Origin: Schizonepeta tenuifolia
Taxonomy: Eukaryota > Streptophyta > Magnoliopsida > Lamiales > Lamiaceae
Reading direction: 5' to 3'
NCBI GenBank assembly: GCA_029490685.1
Contig: CM055959.1
Coordinates: forward strand, 52,065,602-52,129,601
Length of the DNA: 64,000 nucleotides
Of the stretch, positions 31,501 to 45,300 are shown in pieces. The position numbers and the translations under genes are program-made. The notes below the pieces were generated by a model. It saw only the letters and a program-made list of their open reading frames with translations. It did no database searches and had not been told where the DNA came from. Within the stretch, counting starts at the first letter, position 1. Each line of letters opens with the position of its first letter.

Positions 31501-34330
31501 ATGGAAAAAACCTCATGAGTATGATCAAGCGACGAGATGTGCCAAGTTGATATTGGTACATCGCACTTGTAGATACCCTTGGCCTAGTTAGAAAAGAGTC
31601 GAATCGGGAGTTTAAAGTGTCGACCCCTTTGGGTAGGACTGCAATAGTTTCGCGCGTTCGATCGAATTTAGAGTTTGAATTTAGAATTCGTAAGTTATCC
31701 GCTAAGTCCTTGAATCATATTCAATTATGGGACATGGATAATTTAGTATAGATAAATCGAAAATTTCGCGACATTTAGATGCGATCAGTGGTAAATTTTG
31801 TTATAACCCCGAAGAAAAGAGCTAACCGAAGTTCATAGTATTGAGAAAAGGAAAGAGAAGAGATTTGCCGATTATTCCGGCTATGAAAGAAGAAAAGTGA
31901 TGAAGAGAAAGGATACATTTTTGTATCATAATAATGATAAGGAGCAAGAGTTAAGTATCGATGATGTAGCAATAGTTAGAAAGTAAGAAGATGTTTTTTT
32001 GAGAAGTACCGTCGAAACGCCACTCGATAGACAATTTTTGAAGTACACGATTGATTTAGAGATGGAGAAGCCCTATGGCACCAAAGGAGCTTCGAGAGTG
32101 AAAGGTTCCATCATAAGAGATATTGAATTCAGATTCCTTCAACTGAGTGCAGCCCCGCGTGAAGTGCTAACTCTGTGATGAAAACAAAAGACATTAGTAC
32201 GAAGATACGGAAGGATTGCCAAGAGCTTATCGAGATTCCGCCCAAGAACAAGTACCCTTGTGAAGAATAGACGACCTAAAGGAGTCAGTATTTTCTCCAA
32301 AAATCGAGTTATGATCTGGTTATCACCAATGGAAGAATAAGCAAGAAGATATTCCATGGACTATTCTAGTTCAAGATGCAAACAGTACGAGTTAGTTGTG
32401 ATGCTGATTGGATTGACGAATGCTCTAGTAGCATACACAGATTTAATGAATCAAGCCTTCCAGGATTCACGTTAGAGGAATTGAGAGCTAAGAAGTTGAA
32501 TGCCAATTTTAGCGAGTACGAGTTTTGGATAAAAGGAAATGGAATTCCTAGGACATGATGTGTCGTCCTAAGGAACTGAAAGGATGAAAGTTGATCCAGC
32601 AAAATTGCAAGCAATTTAAGATTATAAATCGCCAACCTCACCTAAGAAATTACGAATGGTGTAGCATGATGCAGCAGGAGATTCATTGATGAATCCTCCA
32701 AGAAAATAGAGTTAATAAACAGCCTATTAAAGAAAGATTCTAAGTTTAGTGGATCTAAAGAGTGTGAGGAAAGTTTCTAAGATCTTACACCAAGACTAAC
32801 CTCCGCTCCAGTGTTAGCCCTTGTTAAGGATTGAAAGGACTACAGATGCATTGATGAAAGGACCAGATTGTGTTCTAATGCAAGAATGGAAAAGTTACAG
32901 CCTCTGCTTGAAGGCAACACAAACCTTGTGAGTAAAAGTACCCTAATCATGATTTGGAATTAGCAGTTGTAGTGCATGCGTTAGGGATATGAAGATATCA
33001 TCTGTAAGAAGTTAAATGTGAATCTCTTCAGATCACAAGAATTGGAATGTTTCTTCGAGCAGAAGAACATAAGTATGAGACCGAGAAGATGATGTGAGCG
33101 AGTAAAGGACAATAATCGTAAGATTTCTTAGTACCCCAGAAAAGCTGATGTAGTAGCCGATGCCCTAAGTAGAGAAGAGAATCTCGAGCTAGGATTTATC
33201 CTTTTGGAAGAAAAAAGATTTATAGAAGAGTTAGAGCGAATGAGAATAGAAGTTGTTTAGCTTCTGTTTTCGAGGGAGCAAGCAATTGCACCTTTTTATA
33301 GTTTTAAAGGCATGAGATCTCAAATAAGATCGCCAAGAAAAGATGATAAGTTGGAGAAAGTGAAGCTTAAAGTTTAAAAGAAAGGAGTTGAAGATTTTCG
33401 AGAAATGAATGTCAATGCTTTGTGATTCTATAGTAGAAATGAGATGATTTTGATTTGTGCAATATGTTTGCACGAAGTTCTGAGTTTGACGACATTATAT
33501 CGAGATTCTAAGTTCACCGCGCATTTTGGAAAGGTTTTCAAGAAAAAGTTGAGTAAGCAATGCTAGAAGATAACTCCGAAAGGTTTTCGCTTACCTCCCA
33601 CAGACGAATGATTACTCTGAAAGGACTATCCAGATTTCAAAAGATATATCAAGAATAGTTATTCTAGACTAAACGACAATTGAGAGCTAAGTTAAACCCT
33701 AAGCGATTAGGATAGCCTCATACGAAGCTTTGTTTAGAAGGAAGCGTTGTTCTCCGCTTTACTGAAATGAAGTAGCCGAGAGAAAAGTAATGAGACCTGA
33801 AGGAGTTAAAGAGATGTTAGAATATGTTTGTCAGATTTGAGAGAAAATAAGTAAAGTCGAGAGTCGATCGAAATTCGTAAATCATTGATCGAAGATTAGA
33901 GTTAGCATTCGCATTTAAAGATATAAAGTTTTCTGAAAGTGTTTCCTCTAAGAGAAATCCACCGTTTAAGCATAAAGAGAAAGTTTAAATCGAGATATAT
34001 ATTAGAGAAAGGATCCGTATTGTTTGTTATGAGTTAGCATTGCCGCTATGTTGTGGGAATTAGCATAAAAGTTTTCACGCACCTTAGATGCGTAAGTTTA
34101 TCTTCAATTCAAAGCGAGTAGACCGTCAAGAAAACGCAGCCTTTGAGTCAGATTCGAGTCGCGAGAAGAGACCCAAGGAGATTTTAGATTATAAAATCCA
34201 GCAGTCCAGTGTGAAGTTAATCTCTTTAGTTAGGATCTGGTGGTGACACCATGATCTTTAACACGCGACGTGAGATTTAAGAATTAAGATAAAAATAAAG
34301 TTTTCTCGAATAAATTTCCCTAAGATAAGC
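31501..34330 (+). pseudogene. Degenerate pol, B internal region 1
   Basis: Protease is recognisable by I-G-T-S-H (D-T-G lost) near 31550 and S-T-P-L-G-R-T near 31620. RT, RNase H, integrase and chromodomain pieces follow in order, with no long open frame. From 32542 on it is nearly identical to the window start. The integrase lacks the 240-base segment found at 58242-58480. The bases at 31498-31525 correspond to the uninterrupted target site of element C. Confidence 0.8.
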
Positions 34331-34367
34331 AAATTTCGGGACGAAATTTATTTTAAGGGGGTAAGGA
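34331..34367 (+). other. Palindrome and polypurine tract before central B LTR
   Basis: AAATTTCGGGACGAAATTT at 34331-34349; AAGGGGGTAAGGA at 34355-34367, abutting the LTR. Confidence 0.75.
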
Positions 34368-36327
34368 TGTAATACCCCGATCTTTCATAAGTCTTTAAGT
34401 TCGTCTTAATTGAGTTTATGCACTTAAATATTGTATGCCCTTGTGTGATAAAATTTTCCAGGAAAATAATTTTTCTTGCAAAATTATCAAAATACCCTAG
34501 AGAGTCGTAACGCGATTTCTCTTATTTCGGTTATCCGAATTGAATGTATGATGAATTGATTGAGCATGAGAATGTGAGTTTGAGTTTGAGTTCGAATTTC
34601 GGAAAATTCTGAGAAAAATTAATTTTTAGTGAATAGTAACCGAAGACGAGAATTCACTATTCACCGATTATTTCCGAATTTCGTCAAATTAGTGTATTTT
34701 AAATTTATAATTGATTCTAAGACCATTGGTGCATGTTTGAGAATTTTCTGAGTTTGTTTGAATCGAGTTTGAATTTTATTTCTTTGAAGGAACGAATATG
34801 AATAGTAACTTTTTACGTTTTCTTCGTTAATCGGAATTTTGATCCGAAACTTGAATTCCTAGTATCCTTGATTTATTTGGTGAAGTTAGAGACGAAATAG
34901 AGAGAATTCCGATGTCGAGAAAGAGTCGTGGTGAGTTATAAATCATTTTAGAGTTTAATGAGAAATTAGGGTTAAATTGTACCAGATAACTTTTTCTTCC
35001 GGAGAAAATTATATCGCATTTTTTACTACCGGGTGCAACTAAATTCTATTAATTTCTAATTCACTCTCATTTCTCTCACTCTCTCACACAACATTCTCTC
35101 TCTCTTAAACATCTCTCTCTTGAATAATTAATCTCTCCAATGTTCTCTCTCTACTCTCTCTCCCACCCATCTCTCTCATCTCTCCCTCTCGGACGTACAC
35201 ACACACAGAATAACCTCCATTGATGAACCTTCTTCAAGCTCCAAAAAAGGCAAGAACTTAGTCTACGATCATCCAACGACAAAACTAATAAGGTATTTGT
35301 AATCCTCTCGTCTTGATGATCGATTTAGGACTAGGATTCATTCATATCTTTTTTCTTTGAAAATCGGTAGCCTTAAAGAAGGAGCTCGATTTTTAGCTTG
35401 GTTCGGAGCTTAGAATCATGTGGATTGAAGCCCTTTGATCGATCAACCTTCCAAGAGTTAGTAAGTTCTCTTGATTTTTGCTTGATCCTTGTAAGAAATC
35501 CCTCTTTTCTTCCCTTTTTAGTTCGATCAAAATGATCCTCCCATCAAGGAAACCAAAGACTCTCTTTCTAGTTTTGATCTTTGATCTTTTGAGTAATTTT
35601 TATGCAAGAAAATAGGAGTTAAAAATCAATTCTTTTTACCCTAGAAAATCTGCCGAAAATGATGCTTAGGTGTAGAGTTTTGATTTTTGATTTTTGATGA
35701 TGATATTCATGAATCTTGTGTGATAATGTTGAAAGAGAAAAAATGATACATATAAGTATGATGAGTACCGAAAAGTATGGGTCAAATTGGATAATTTTAT
35801 GTTGATGTTCTTAGTTTGAGTTTGATGATGTATTTGTGTTCAAGATTATGATCTAAGAGTGTTTGATGTGTGAGATTGAATGAGAAAAATGATGAAGTAT
35901 AAAAGCATGTGTGTACCGAAAATTTTGGTGATAAATTTAAAGTTTTGAGTGTTGATGTTCTTAGTTGGATTTGAAGATGGAAATTGAGATAAATGATAAT
36001 AAGAAATAAAGAAAAGGAAGAAATAAATTAATTATTATATTTTTTTTAAGAGAACCGAATATATATATATATATAGGAAAAGGATCAGGTGAGAAATGAG
36101 AATAAATCTGGACCTTTGATCTTTTTTAATCAATGGCTCAAATTTAAGATGCATTAAGTTAATGTAATTTATGCATTATGATGTTAATGCATTAAGTTAT
36201 TGCAGTTTATGCATAAGAATATGTATGCATTACATTTCTACAATATATACATTTCTAATGTGATAAAAATGCATTAAAATGTGTCATTCTCACGTTCTCA
36301 TATAAAATTTATTCTTACCAGATCTCA

Positions 36328-36380
<53 letters not shown>

Positions 36381-38837
36381 GAAGACTTGAAGATTTTATG
36401 ATGTTCTTGAGGATAATATAATGTTCTTGATGATGTTCTTGATGAAAAGATGGCATTTTGATGATATATGGATAGATGATGTATGATTTGATGAGATTAA
36501 AGGTGTTAAAATAAAAAGAAATAGAGAAATGAATTTTTAATGAATTTTCAGAAATTTTTATTAATTAAATTCAAATTAAAAGTGATGATCAAGGTTGATA
36601 GTTCTTGATGATTCAAGTTAGATTTGATGAATGTGATAAATCGATGATGAAAATGAAGTGAAAATAATTAGAGTTTCTTTTCGAAATTTTTGAACCCGAG
36701 TTAAAACGAAGAAGTTGTCGAGAATCGAAGTCGTTAATAGAAAATCGAGTTAAAGTAATAAGAAATGAGAAATAATGTGAAGAAAATGAAAATTGAGAGG
36801 AATAATTGAGTTAATTAAAAATAATTCGACGTCATTAGAATCTTTTTATCGAGTTAATAAGTTTCCGAGCAAAGGCACGTTTTATGAGAAAAAGACGAAA
36901 ACCTTATTTAGTAAAGTTGGTTTTAAATTTAAATTTCCTATTAAATGATTAAAGTTATAGATTATTAAAAAAAAATGAAATTGATTCCATAAAAGTTTAA
37001 TAATTTATATTTTCTAGAAACCGAGCAGAGTCGAGTAGCATAATTCAATAACCGAGTTTTGAGTGAATAACCGAGTTTATAATTATGATTAAATAATTAA
37101 AGTAATTTTCAAGAATTTTCTAGAAAATTTTATTATTATATTTGGAAAATTTTTCTTTTTCCATCTAATTATCGAAATCGATCGTTTACCTGTTTGTGAA
37201 TGTTCGATTCTTGATCAGAAAGTTTGTTTGTGAATGATTTGTGATGTTAGAAAACCGAGAATTAATTTCATAATTCTGAGTTCGTTTAACTCGAGAAATC
37301 GAGAAAAACGAGACGTATGATGTGAATAGTAATTTTCTATCTTATGTGGATTATTTTATTAACAAAATATTTAGATATTTTTTAAAGTCAAGTACTTGAG
37401 TTCAGAATCTATTGGTTTAGTACTTGGATAGAATCGAAAAACCGAGAAAGATCGAGTCAGATAAGTCGAGATAAGTTGAGAAACCAGAGTCATGTAGAAG
37501 TTCTTCAGCCGAGCGTTAGAACTGGTTTATCGTTTCTGAGAAATAGAACTCATCCTTATAAGAATGTTAACCTTGAAGGAACGAGTGAAGTTCGATAGTA
37601 AAAAGCGAGTGGAGTCCAAAAGTAAGAAGCGAGACGAAACGAGGTATTCCGAGCAAAACCACCGGATGACAGGTGGGCTTTCTAAACAGAAACTCAAAGA
37701 TGAATGCGCAATTTATTTTATTTATATGCGCTTTTATTTAAAGTTAAGTGACTTGCCTCAATTTGATGTTTTGGTATGTAATCCTCTACTTGTTATTATG
37801 TGAGTATGTCATGTGGACGCACGAGATTAAAGTCCTGCACAAGACGGGACATTGCATGCATTAGATTAGGTGACCGTTAGCCTTGTTATAGTCTAGCCGG
37901 TCGTAAAGTAACTGTGAGCCTTGCTAGGCCGGTTATGTAAAGACTGTGAGCTTTGCTATGATTAGGGCGGTCACTGTGTTCGAGGAGGAGGCCTACTTCT
38001 AGACACCACAAGAACACGAGATGCGTAGATGGATTCATACCTGAGATAAAATGTTTGCAGACAATTTAAAAAAAAAAACAAACGAAAATGTTTTAAGCTT
38101 CTAGAAGTTGCTAATTATTTTAAATAATTATATATCTAACACTTTTGGTGCAGCTAATGAGGCAAGTTCAATTATATAGCTCTATCGAGCGAGTTTTCAA
38201 AACATTTTGGCATGTGTTCACTGAGTACGAAGTACACACGCCCTGCATGTTATTTCTAAAACGTGCAGGTTAGCTCGGATGAGGAAGGATGCGGTGTGCT
38301 TGGGATGATTCGTTGTTATCTACTCCCTAAAATAATGTTTAAGCTTGAGGCTATATGTCTTCATACATATAACCTTGAGATTTTTGAGTCGATGATCATA
38401 ATCCGCTGCAACTTCATCATTTTAAAATAACCTCGCCTTGCATGCTCGATTCCTAATGATGAAAGAACCGGTGAGCTCAAGAATTTCTTAAATCCTTTCC
38501 AACTTCCACCTAAAACTTGTTGGAATCATCTAACGATTCTTCAGATCTACTTCACCACCACTTGACGATTAAAAGTTAAAAATTAGCCCACTTTTTGAAT
38601 GCAACATTTATTGATAACCAAACCTAATCCTTTGTTTGGATCGATATCCAAAATCTTGACAAATGTCCGTTTCTTGAGAAATCATTAATTAATAATCAAC
38701 TTTATTTGTGAGCACGTTTGGTTGTTGATGTTATTCTTCAATTATCGGGCATGTATCTTTCAGTAAAAGTTCGTTGTTCCACCTCACTAACCCTAGTTTT
38801 CTAGTCGTTGTAATACATTAGAAATTGGGTTGTGACA
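34368..38837 (+). repeat. B-type LTR, complete (4.47 kb)
   Basis: It runs from TGTAATACCCC to GGTTGTGACA. It is shared by two internal regions: a polypurine tract lies on its left and a PBS on its right. It contains a CT-rich tract at about 35067-35190, a donor-like AAG|GTATTT at 35290-35298, a MITE-like insert at 36074-36333 and an AT microsatellite to 36379. Its first 3.5 kb is nearly identical to 1826-5339 and clearly more diverged from 59416-63932. Confidence 0.93.
36074..36333. mobile_element. MITE-like insertion inside B LTR (copy 2)
   Basis: 260 bp, same ends and position as 3531-3790. Confidence 0.5.
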
Positions 38838-38840
38838 TGA

Positions 38841-38852
38841 TGGTACCAGAGC
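38841..38852 (+). other. PBS of B internal region 2
   Basis: TGGTACCAGAGC, three bases after the LTR end. Confidence 0.88.
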
Positions 38853-39366
38853 AGGTTATCTACTCTGAAGCTTAAACTTTTCTAAAAGTCAAGTCATGAT
38901 TTGCATTCCCTAGACTTATTCGAATATTCCTTAAATTCATTCGAGTGATCTTTGAATCTATTTGAGTCGACAACGAGCCAAGCACCCCACCTCATCCAGC
39001 TACCAGATACAAAAAAATTTCAAATTATTGTAAAAGAATTAGAATTTCTTTTAAAGTATTAATGAGATTAAATCAAATAAATGAAAGAAAGATTTTACCA
39101 AAGAAAGATAAAAAGAAAAATCAAATAGAGAAAGTTTTCCTGAGTAAGAAAGAGAAAGAGTTGGGCAAAGAGATCGAATAATCAAACTATTGTGAAATTA
39201 TTTCAATAATCAAGTGAGAATCGAGGCAAGTTTGATTTATAGAAGCGATTCCACAAACGATTAATATCATAAGATACTTCTATAAATTGTTGTGGTGGAC
39301 GTCATGATCGTTTTGATAAGAAGTTTTGTTGAGAATGATTAAGTGTAAATGTTTAAAATATGTAGG
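38853..39366 (+). other. Leader of B internal region 2
   Basis: Close match to 30146-30659. It ends ATATGTAG|GATG (boundary 39365|39366). No coding signal. Confidence 0.5.
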
Positions 39367-40193
39367 ATGACTAACGATGAGAATTTAGCCATTAAGCAAG
39401 AATTTGATCGTATACAGAAAAGTCATTTTGAAAACCTAACCGAATTTCTAGTACGTTATCATAAGTTATGGCTAGTAGTTCAGTACCATGGAGTTAGCCC
39501 CATTGAGGGAATGACCCACTTAGTCAATGTCCTCCGGACGAATGGACCGCATGGGCAACATCATTAATACCGACATATGCAAGACATCAGCACGGTAGCG
39601 TATACTAGACAAGAGACTGCAAAGGGTTTATAGCAACAATAACCGATCAGTTTATGCATTTTGGTGAACCCCCGCCAAGGCCGTTTGTCGAGAATCAAGA
39701 TGGGTTTATCTCGTATGAGATGCCTTTGCCGCATCGTTCCCCTCCAAACACTGCACGCAACTATTTGAGAAATTTTCCAGCAAGTAACGCTTATCCATTC
39801 GTGTTCAACGCATCATCGAGTTCATGAAGAATGCAACCTGATGGACTCTACGATCCTTTCCCAGCTTTATCGGTCCCAAGCATTAACCATAATACGACCT
39901 ACTCTTTGAGTTAAGAAAGGTCTGTTAACAGTCATGCCGAAGAAGCAACGGTAGGAAAAGGGTACCTTCAGCTAATATTAGGAATCCGTCTAGGATCACC
40001 CCAAGCCCCTATGTCAAGACCCGAGCAAGGGTTTCCACTTGAGATTGAAAACGATAAGGCCGTGTCAACCAATCTTCGATTGTGTACTGGCAATAACGAT
40101 GAAACGCCTCCTTACAACAATGGTGACGATATTAATACGCCATCATGGATTACCCCAGTAACCCCAGAGGACGCTCGAACTTTTGCCAATTAG
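39367..40193 (+). pseudogene. Extra ORF, family B region 2
   Basis: Same N-terminus as region 1 (M-T-N-D-E-N-L-A-I-K, Y-H-K-L-W, Q-Y-H-G-V). A single-base loss in the L-P-D-E region (CCTCCCGG to CCTCCGG, near 39533) shifts the frame, so the open piece stops at 39567. The later part is seen as fragments, including an open stretch 40011-40193 rich in N, D, T and P. Unlike A and C there is no clear acidic run. No known domain was recognised. Together with A and C it supports a conserved pre-gag protein. Confidence 0.5.
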
Positions 40194-41880
40194 TTGGCAA
40201 TCGTGGATGAAAGAAATAAGGAAGATAACTCGAGAGAGAAAGTTCTTTAAGAAAATTTTCAAGAAACCTGTGGAAACAATCCTTAAAATTTTGTCGAACA
40301 GATTTAATTTGACGTTTATATGTAAATTAAGACAGGCCGCTTGAAGGAGAAGATAAAACATCGCGAAGATGTTAGGAAAATTTTGAATGTAATTATTCCT
40401 GCTTCTCGTTAAGTCCTCAAAAGAGGCCACCGCTGGGTGAAATATGAAGTAATCGTAAGTTTTGTATAATATGATTTTGCCTTTGAAAATTTTGCTTTCA
40501 AACAATAGTTGCGACAAATTTCGAGATAATAAATGAGAGTATATTTTAGGAAATAAAGGTTAATGAGAAATGATTTTATCAAGTTTAATATCGCCAAATA
40601 TAATGAATATGAGCAAGGTTGTCTGATGATAAGTATTTGAAAAGTAATTAGACGATAAGCAAGAGATGACCATCAGAGTATATTCCGGAATATGAGAATA
40701 TGAAAATAAAGTATACCCAAGTAAGCATGATGTATTAAAATCAAGTTAAGAAGTTTTTGAGAAAATAAGTAAGTGTTTTATTAGAGAAGGAATATTAAAT
40801 AGAAACAAGAAGAGGATTGATTTTGTTTTAAACCAGAAAATAAAGAATGAGAATGATATCAGTATCGTTTCTCCGATTAATTAAAAACTTAAGAGTATGG
40901 GAATTAAGTGGAAGAAGTTTATAATAAAGTTAATTAGTATTATTTCTGAAGAAATGAGAGAATAAGTTTGAGTGAAGAGTAATGATTAGAATTTTAGAAA
41001 TGAAAAATTAGTCATTTTCATTAAAGAAGATATTTTGGCAGATTAGAAAAATAATTTTGAAAAATAAAATTATGAAAGCAATCGATAAATTTTTGAGTCG
41101 ATAATATTATAATTTGATTTCAGTACGTATTCTTTAATAAAGTTAATTTCTCGAGAAATTCCTTTTGAATCTTTAAAAAGAAATAGTTTGGATTAAATAG
41201 TATGTCAGTGCAGTTGAGAAAGAAGAAATGAAAGAATAAGTAAGGGAGATTAATAGTTGAGTACGACTACATGAAGGACATATTTTATTTTTCCTTAAAT
41301 AGAAAGGGGATAATCAGAAGGAAGATATTCAAACTGATTGATAAGTTAATCTTTTGCAAGTCCGAGTGAACTAAATTGTGCTAAAGTTCTTACTAAAGTC
41401 TGTAACGCAAGAATAGATATATATAGATGGAAAAAGAATCACATTCTCAATAATTCCTCGATTTTAGAGTTGGATGACGATGACCACAACGCCTTAATTT
41501 TTCCATCCAACTGAAGGAAAAACATATTTATAGCAATCATCCGAGAGAAAAGCTACATTATAAAGAAATAGATAGATTTGAGATAAAACGAGAAGGAAAA
41601 TTCCAAGATGTCAAACAAAGTAATACGTTTCCCCGAAGTAATCACACTAGAGCTAAAATCCAAAGAAATCTCGCAAACGATAGTTTAATGATGTGTTGAG
41701 AACTAATTTGATTAAAGGAGAGCATATCGTAGTCGTTTATAAGTGCTTGCATAATTATCTTCAAGAGAAAAATAGAATAGTTAAATTAGAAGCTTAGAAG
41801 AAATAAACCATGAGGGTGAAACCGCGATAATTTTCATAAGTTTCCTCGAGTTTAAAATCAAAAGCGAAAAATCCAGAAAT
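40194..41880 (+). other. Long A-rich non-coding stretch before gag, B region 2
   Basis: About 1.7 kb with no supported gene. It contains AAGTCCTCAAAAGAGGCCA (40411-40429, identical to 14117-14135) and a 9-bp inverted repeat AGTTGGATG/CATCCAACT at 41468-41512. The end may contain unrecognisable gag N-terminus. Confidence 0.5.
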
Positions 41881-42353
41881 AATCGAGAAATACGTACCGA
41901 GGAGTTATCGAGAGCGAAAAGCGAATGAATTTGCGAGTCTGAGTGAAAGAGAAGAATGATAGTAGTCGAGTATGATTGGGAGTTTTGTGAGTTAGCTTGT
42001 TCCTCCCCGACAGGGTGAATGCGGACGAGAAGACGTGCGTTTTGCGCTATTTTGAGACGAAATATTCGAATAAATTCCAGCAAGCTAGAGTGGTCTGACT
42101 TCTGTCGAAGTTTTTAGATCGAGCCCTAGAAGTAAATTTGGCTATGCCGATGAGAAGAGAATTGCGTTCCTGAGTACCTCCTCAATTTCAAGGACAGATG
42201 ACGAAAGCCGCAACCTCTCAATCCTCCCCACGCGGTTAGATAATAAAGAGAAAACAAAAGTAAAGTGGTGGAAATCACCAGTGTAAGAGGATGTGGGCCA
42301 AAAGAGAGTTATCGTGATGAAGCATAAAGATGGAGACAAGGACATGGGAAAAA
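41881..42353 (+). pseudogene. gag remnant, B internal region 2 (left of element C)
   Basis: E-K-Y-V-P-R-S-Y-R and K-A-N-E-F-A-S-L-S (41886-41940) align with the A gag at 25885-25940; V-E-Y-D-W-E-F follows. Several stops. The sequence is cut by element C at 42353 and resumes at 55884 in the gag-protease junction. Confidence 0.7.
42349..42353. repeat. Target-site duplication AAAAA (left of element C)
   Basis: It matches 55879-55883. The homopolymer alone is weak evidence, but the empty site at 31498-31525 (GACATGGAAAAAACCTCATG) confirms the borders. Confidence 0.85.
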
Positions 42354-45300
42354 TGTCACAGCCCCAAATCCCGAGGGACGGCAGAAGCCGGGGTGCGACT
42401 GGGGTTGGATTAAAGAAGCGGGGAAGAAAGAGGGTGAATGAATAAACATAACATTAAAGACAGAAATTCTATGAACGAGACTTCATTAACAAAAGACAGA
42501 GTTGATCTCGAAGGATCGCTCGAACAAGATCTCAAAAGATTCTAAGTTATAAGTACAAAACTTAAACCCAAAAGTGATATCCATAATTACATGAGTGAGT
42601 CTAGAGTTTGGCAGCGGAATTGTAATCTACATACTACAGTCTTCCCTATCGACAACTCTTAACTCAACCCTCGCCGCTCCCGTCGCTTCAACCTGCACAT
42701 TTAAAAAGCATATGCAGGGCTAAGTACAAAAGCACTTAGTGGGCACGTTGCCGAAAACATAATCATAAGTATAGATAATCAGGCATTTTATTTCTGTAGC
42801 ACATCGGGGTTTTTCATTAAATTCCCGTGTCTACTAAACATTTTCTTTCTCATTTTCATAACTTAGCTTGTACAAGCATTTTTCATAGATGTTACGTTCA
42901 ATCTTGACCATTCATAATTCACCGTGGCTGGTTACCCCTCAACAGGATACCACATACACCACAGGCTACAGTGTACACTAAACTTTGGAAAGTCCCTTTT
43001 AACTAACTCAAAGTCGATCGTTTAGTTAACCCCTTTTGGCTAACTCATACAGTACAAGAGAACTCACATAAAACAAATAGTTCATGCCATGATTATCACT
43101 TTAAAAACACGATTATCAAAGCGATAGAGAAAAGGTTTTCGAGCATTGCTCATTTTGTTTCATATATAAAAGAAAAGCCCACCTCGATAGAATATAGAAC
43201 TAAGACATGTGCTTCCGTCTTCTGATCTTCCATTCTATTCTTGGTGCTGACTTTCTCCTTCATCGTAAATAATCATACTTTGGTAAGTCTTCGAGACGAT
43301 AAATGAAAATGGAAATCGAAAACGATTTAGTCTTTTACGTTTTTAAGCTTTTAAGGCCTTTGCACGCTAAACTAAACTCTTTTAGTTAAACTGAAACGAG
43401 ATACGAACACATCTCGTTTGACACTCATTCGGTTCTGTACTTGACTCTTAGGTCTGTAGAAAGAAGTAGTCGATAACTTGAAACGACTTAAAAGATCGAA
43501 AGAGTTCAAGTTGGGAAGAATTCAACTTAAGAAACTACATTTTTGAACAATCTGGACAGATCAGTAGGTTTGTACAGAACAGGGTGTCTAGTTACAGGTG
43601 TCTAGTTTACTCTCCAATTTACGGGTGTCTAGTTTACTCTCCAATTTACGGATCTCAATTCCGATAAACGAGCTAGGAGATATGGCAGTTTCCGTGAAGG
43701 GTCGCAAAAACTGCCGAGTGAAACCCTAATGCTCGATAAAATCGACGCACGGTTTTCTAGGTTCGTTTTATGCTATCGTACTTAAATTCTCACGAAATTT
43801 ATAAATCAAGGCAGTCAACACGCACTAACATACGTGAAGAACTCCTTTCCATTCCTCGTCTATAAGCACGACGTTTAAAACCTCGTCTCTTCAACTATGC
43901 AATTACTATACAAAAAGAATTCCAACTTCTCGTTTCTACTTCTCGTTCATAACTATAACTTATCATTTCATAACTCGGATGAACAAGTCGTTAACTACAA
44001 ACTCGTTCATTTAACAATAACAATCATTAATATCCAATTATTTTCCTTATTCGTCTTTTCTAGCGATACTTAAGTTCGATTCTTCGTCTCTTATGAAAAA
44101 TCCAACGTTATTAGAATTCGTTCTAACTTTCCGAAATCGATCATCATCTATCACAATTCATTAATACGTAATTCACATCCTCATATCATTATCTAATCTC
44201 GACTTATCGTCGATCGATCGTCTCTTACGGTAAATTTTACGTTCTCCATTTTCGTTCAAATTTTACAACAACGATTATCATCTAACGAGCATTACTAATA
44301 TGCAAATCATATTATCAAAATATTATCGAGCTTCAACTAAACGACGCGTCTTCGTCTCTTACGTTTTTCGTTTTATTTTTAGAAAAATCCCAATTAAATA
44401 TATAATCATCCTCATATATCCTATATCTCATTTCCATAAACATAATTTGCATATCATAACATTTTCTATGCTAAATCATGCCTTCTTCGTCTCTTAGGTT
44501 TTCAATTTTATTTTTAGAAAAATCTAAAATAATTCATATAGTCAATTAGTATCATGAAGAACACTAATCTATCGATCAATCACCAAAGAAATCGAGCTAC
44601 GATTAAAACCCCCAAATTTAAAAAAAAAATCGGTAATGCCCTAAGACAAAGAGGTGTGATTTTCTTCATGATTCAATCCGTAGAACTCGATTCTAATCAT
44701 ACTAGAATATGATTCGATTAGGAAACAACATGCTTCTTAATCTCCTAGTTTTCGAAAAAAAATAAAATGATGGAAACAAAGACTTGTTCGGTTCAAATGG
44801 TAGGAGATGTTCATACCTTTCATAATATGGACTCGGAATTGGAAATGATAGGTAGGTGGAAGACTTGAGTGCTTGAGAAAAGCTTGGAGTTGAAGCTTTA
44901 ATGGAGGATGAATGAAGAAAATGAGAGGGGGAGAAGGAGATGGAGTTGGCTGTAATGGTGGGGAGAAGAAAGGGGGAGATGACTCACCAATATAAGCATA
45001 AAGTGATGTAGAAATATCTAATAAAGTATAGTGAGTCGTTAGGGCATGTTTGGTGCGAAATTATTAGACGGAATATCTCGTTTCCTTCTCTTAAACGATG
45101 ATTAAAAAGTCGAGAAATACTTTCTTAGATAGTTTCAAATTTGATGAAATCTAATTCGTCCGTTAGATTGGAAATAATTTACGTACTCGGAAAACTTAAT
45201 TCGTTTTTCAAAATCCGAGGAAAAGTCGGGACTTCACAGTCCAAAAATTCGCCCGGAAAATCATAAAACTAACTTTCTCCGGTGAACTCGTCTCGAAGAA

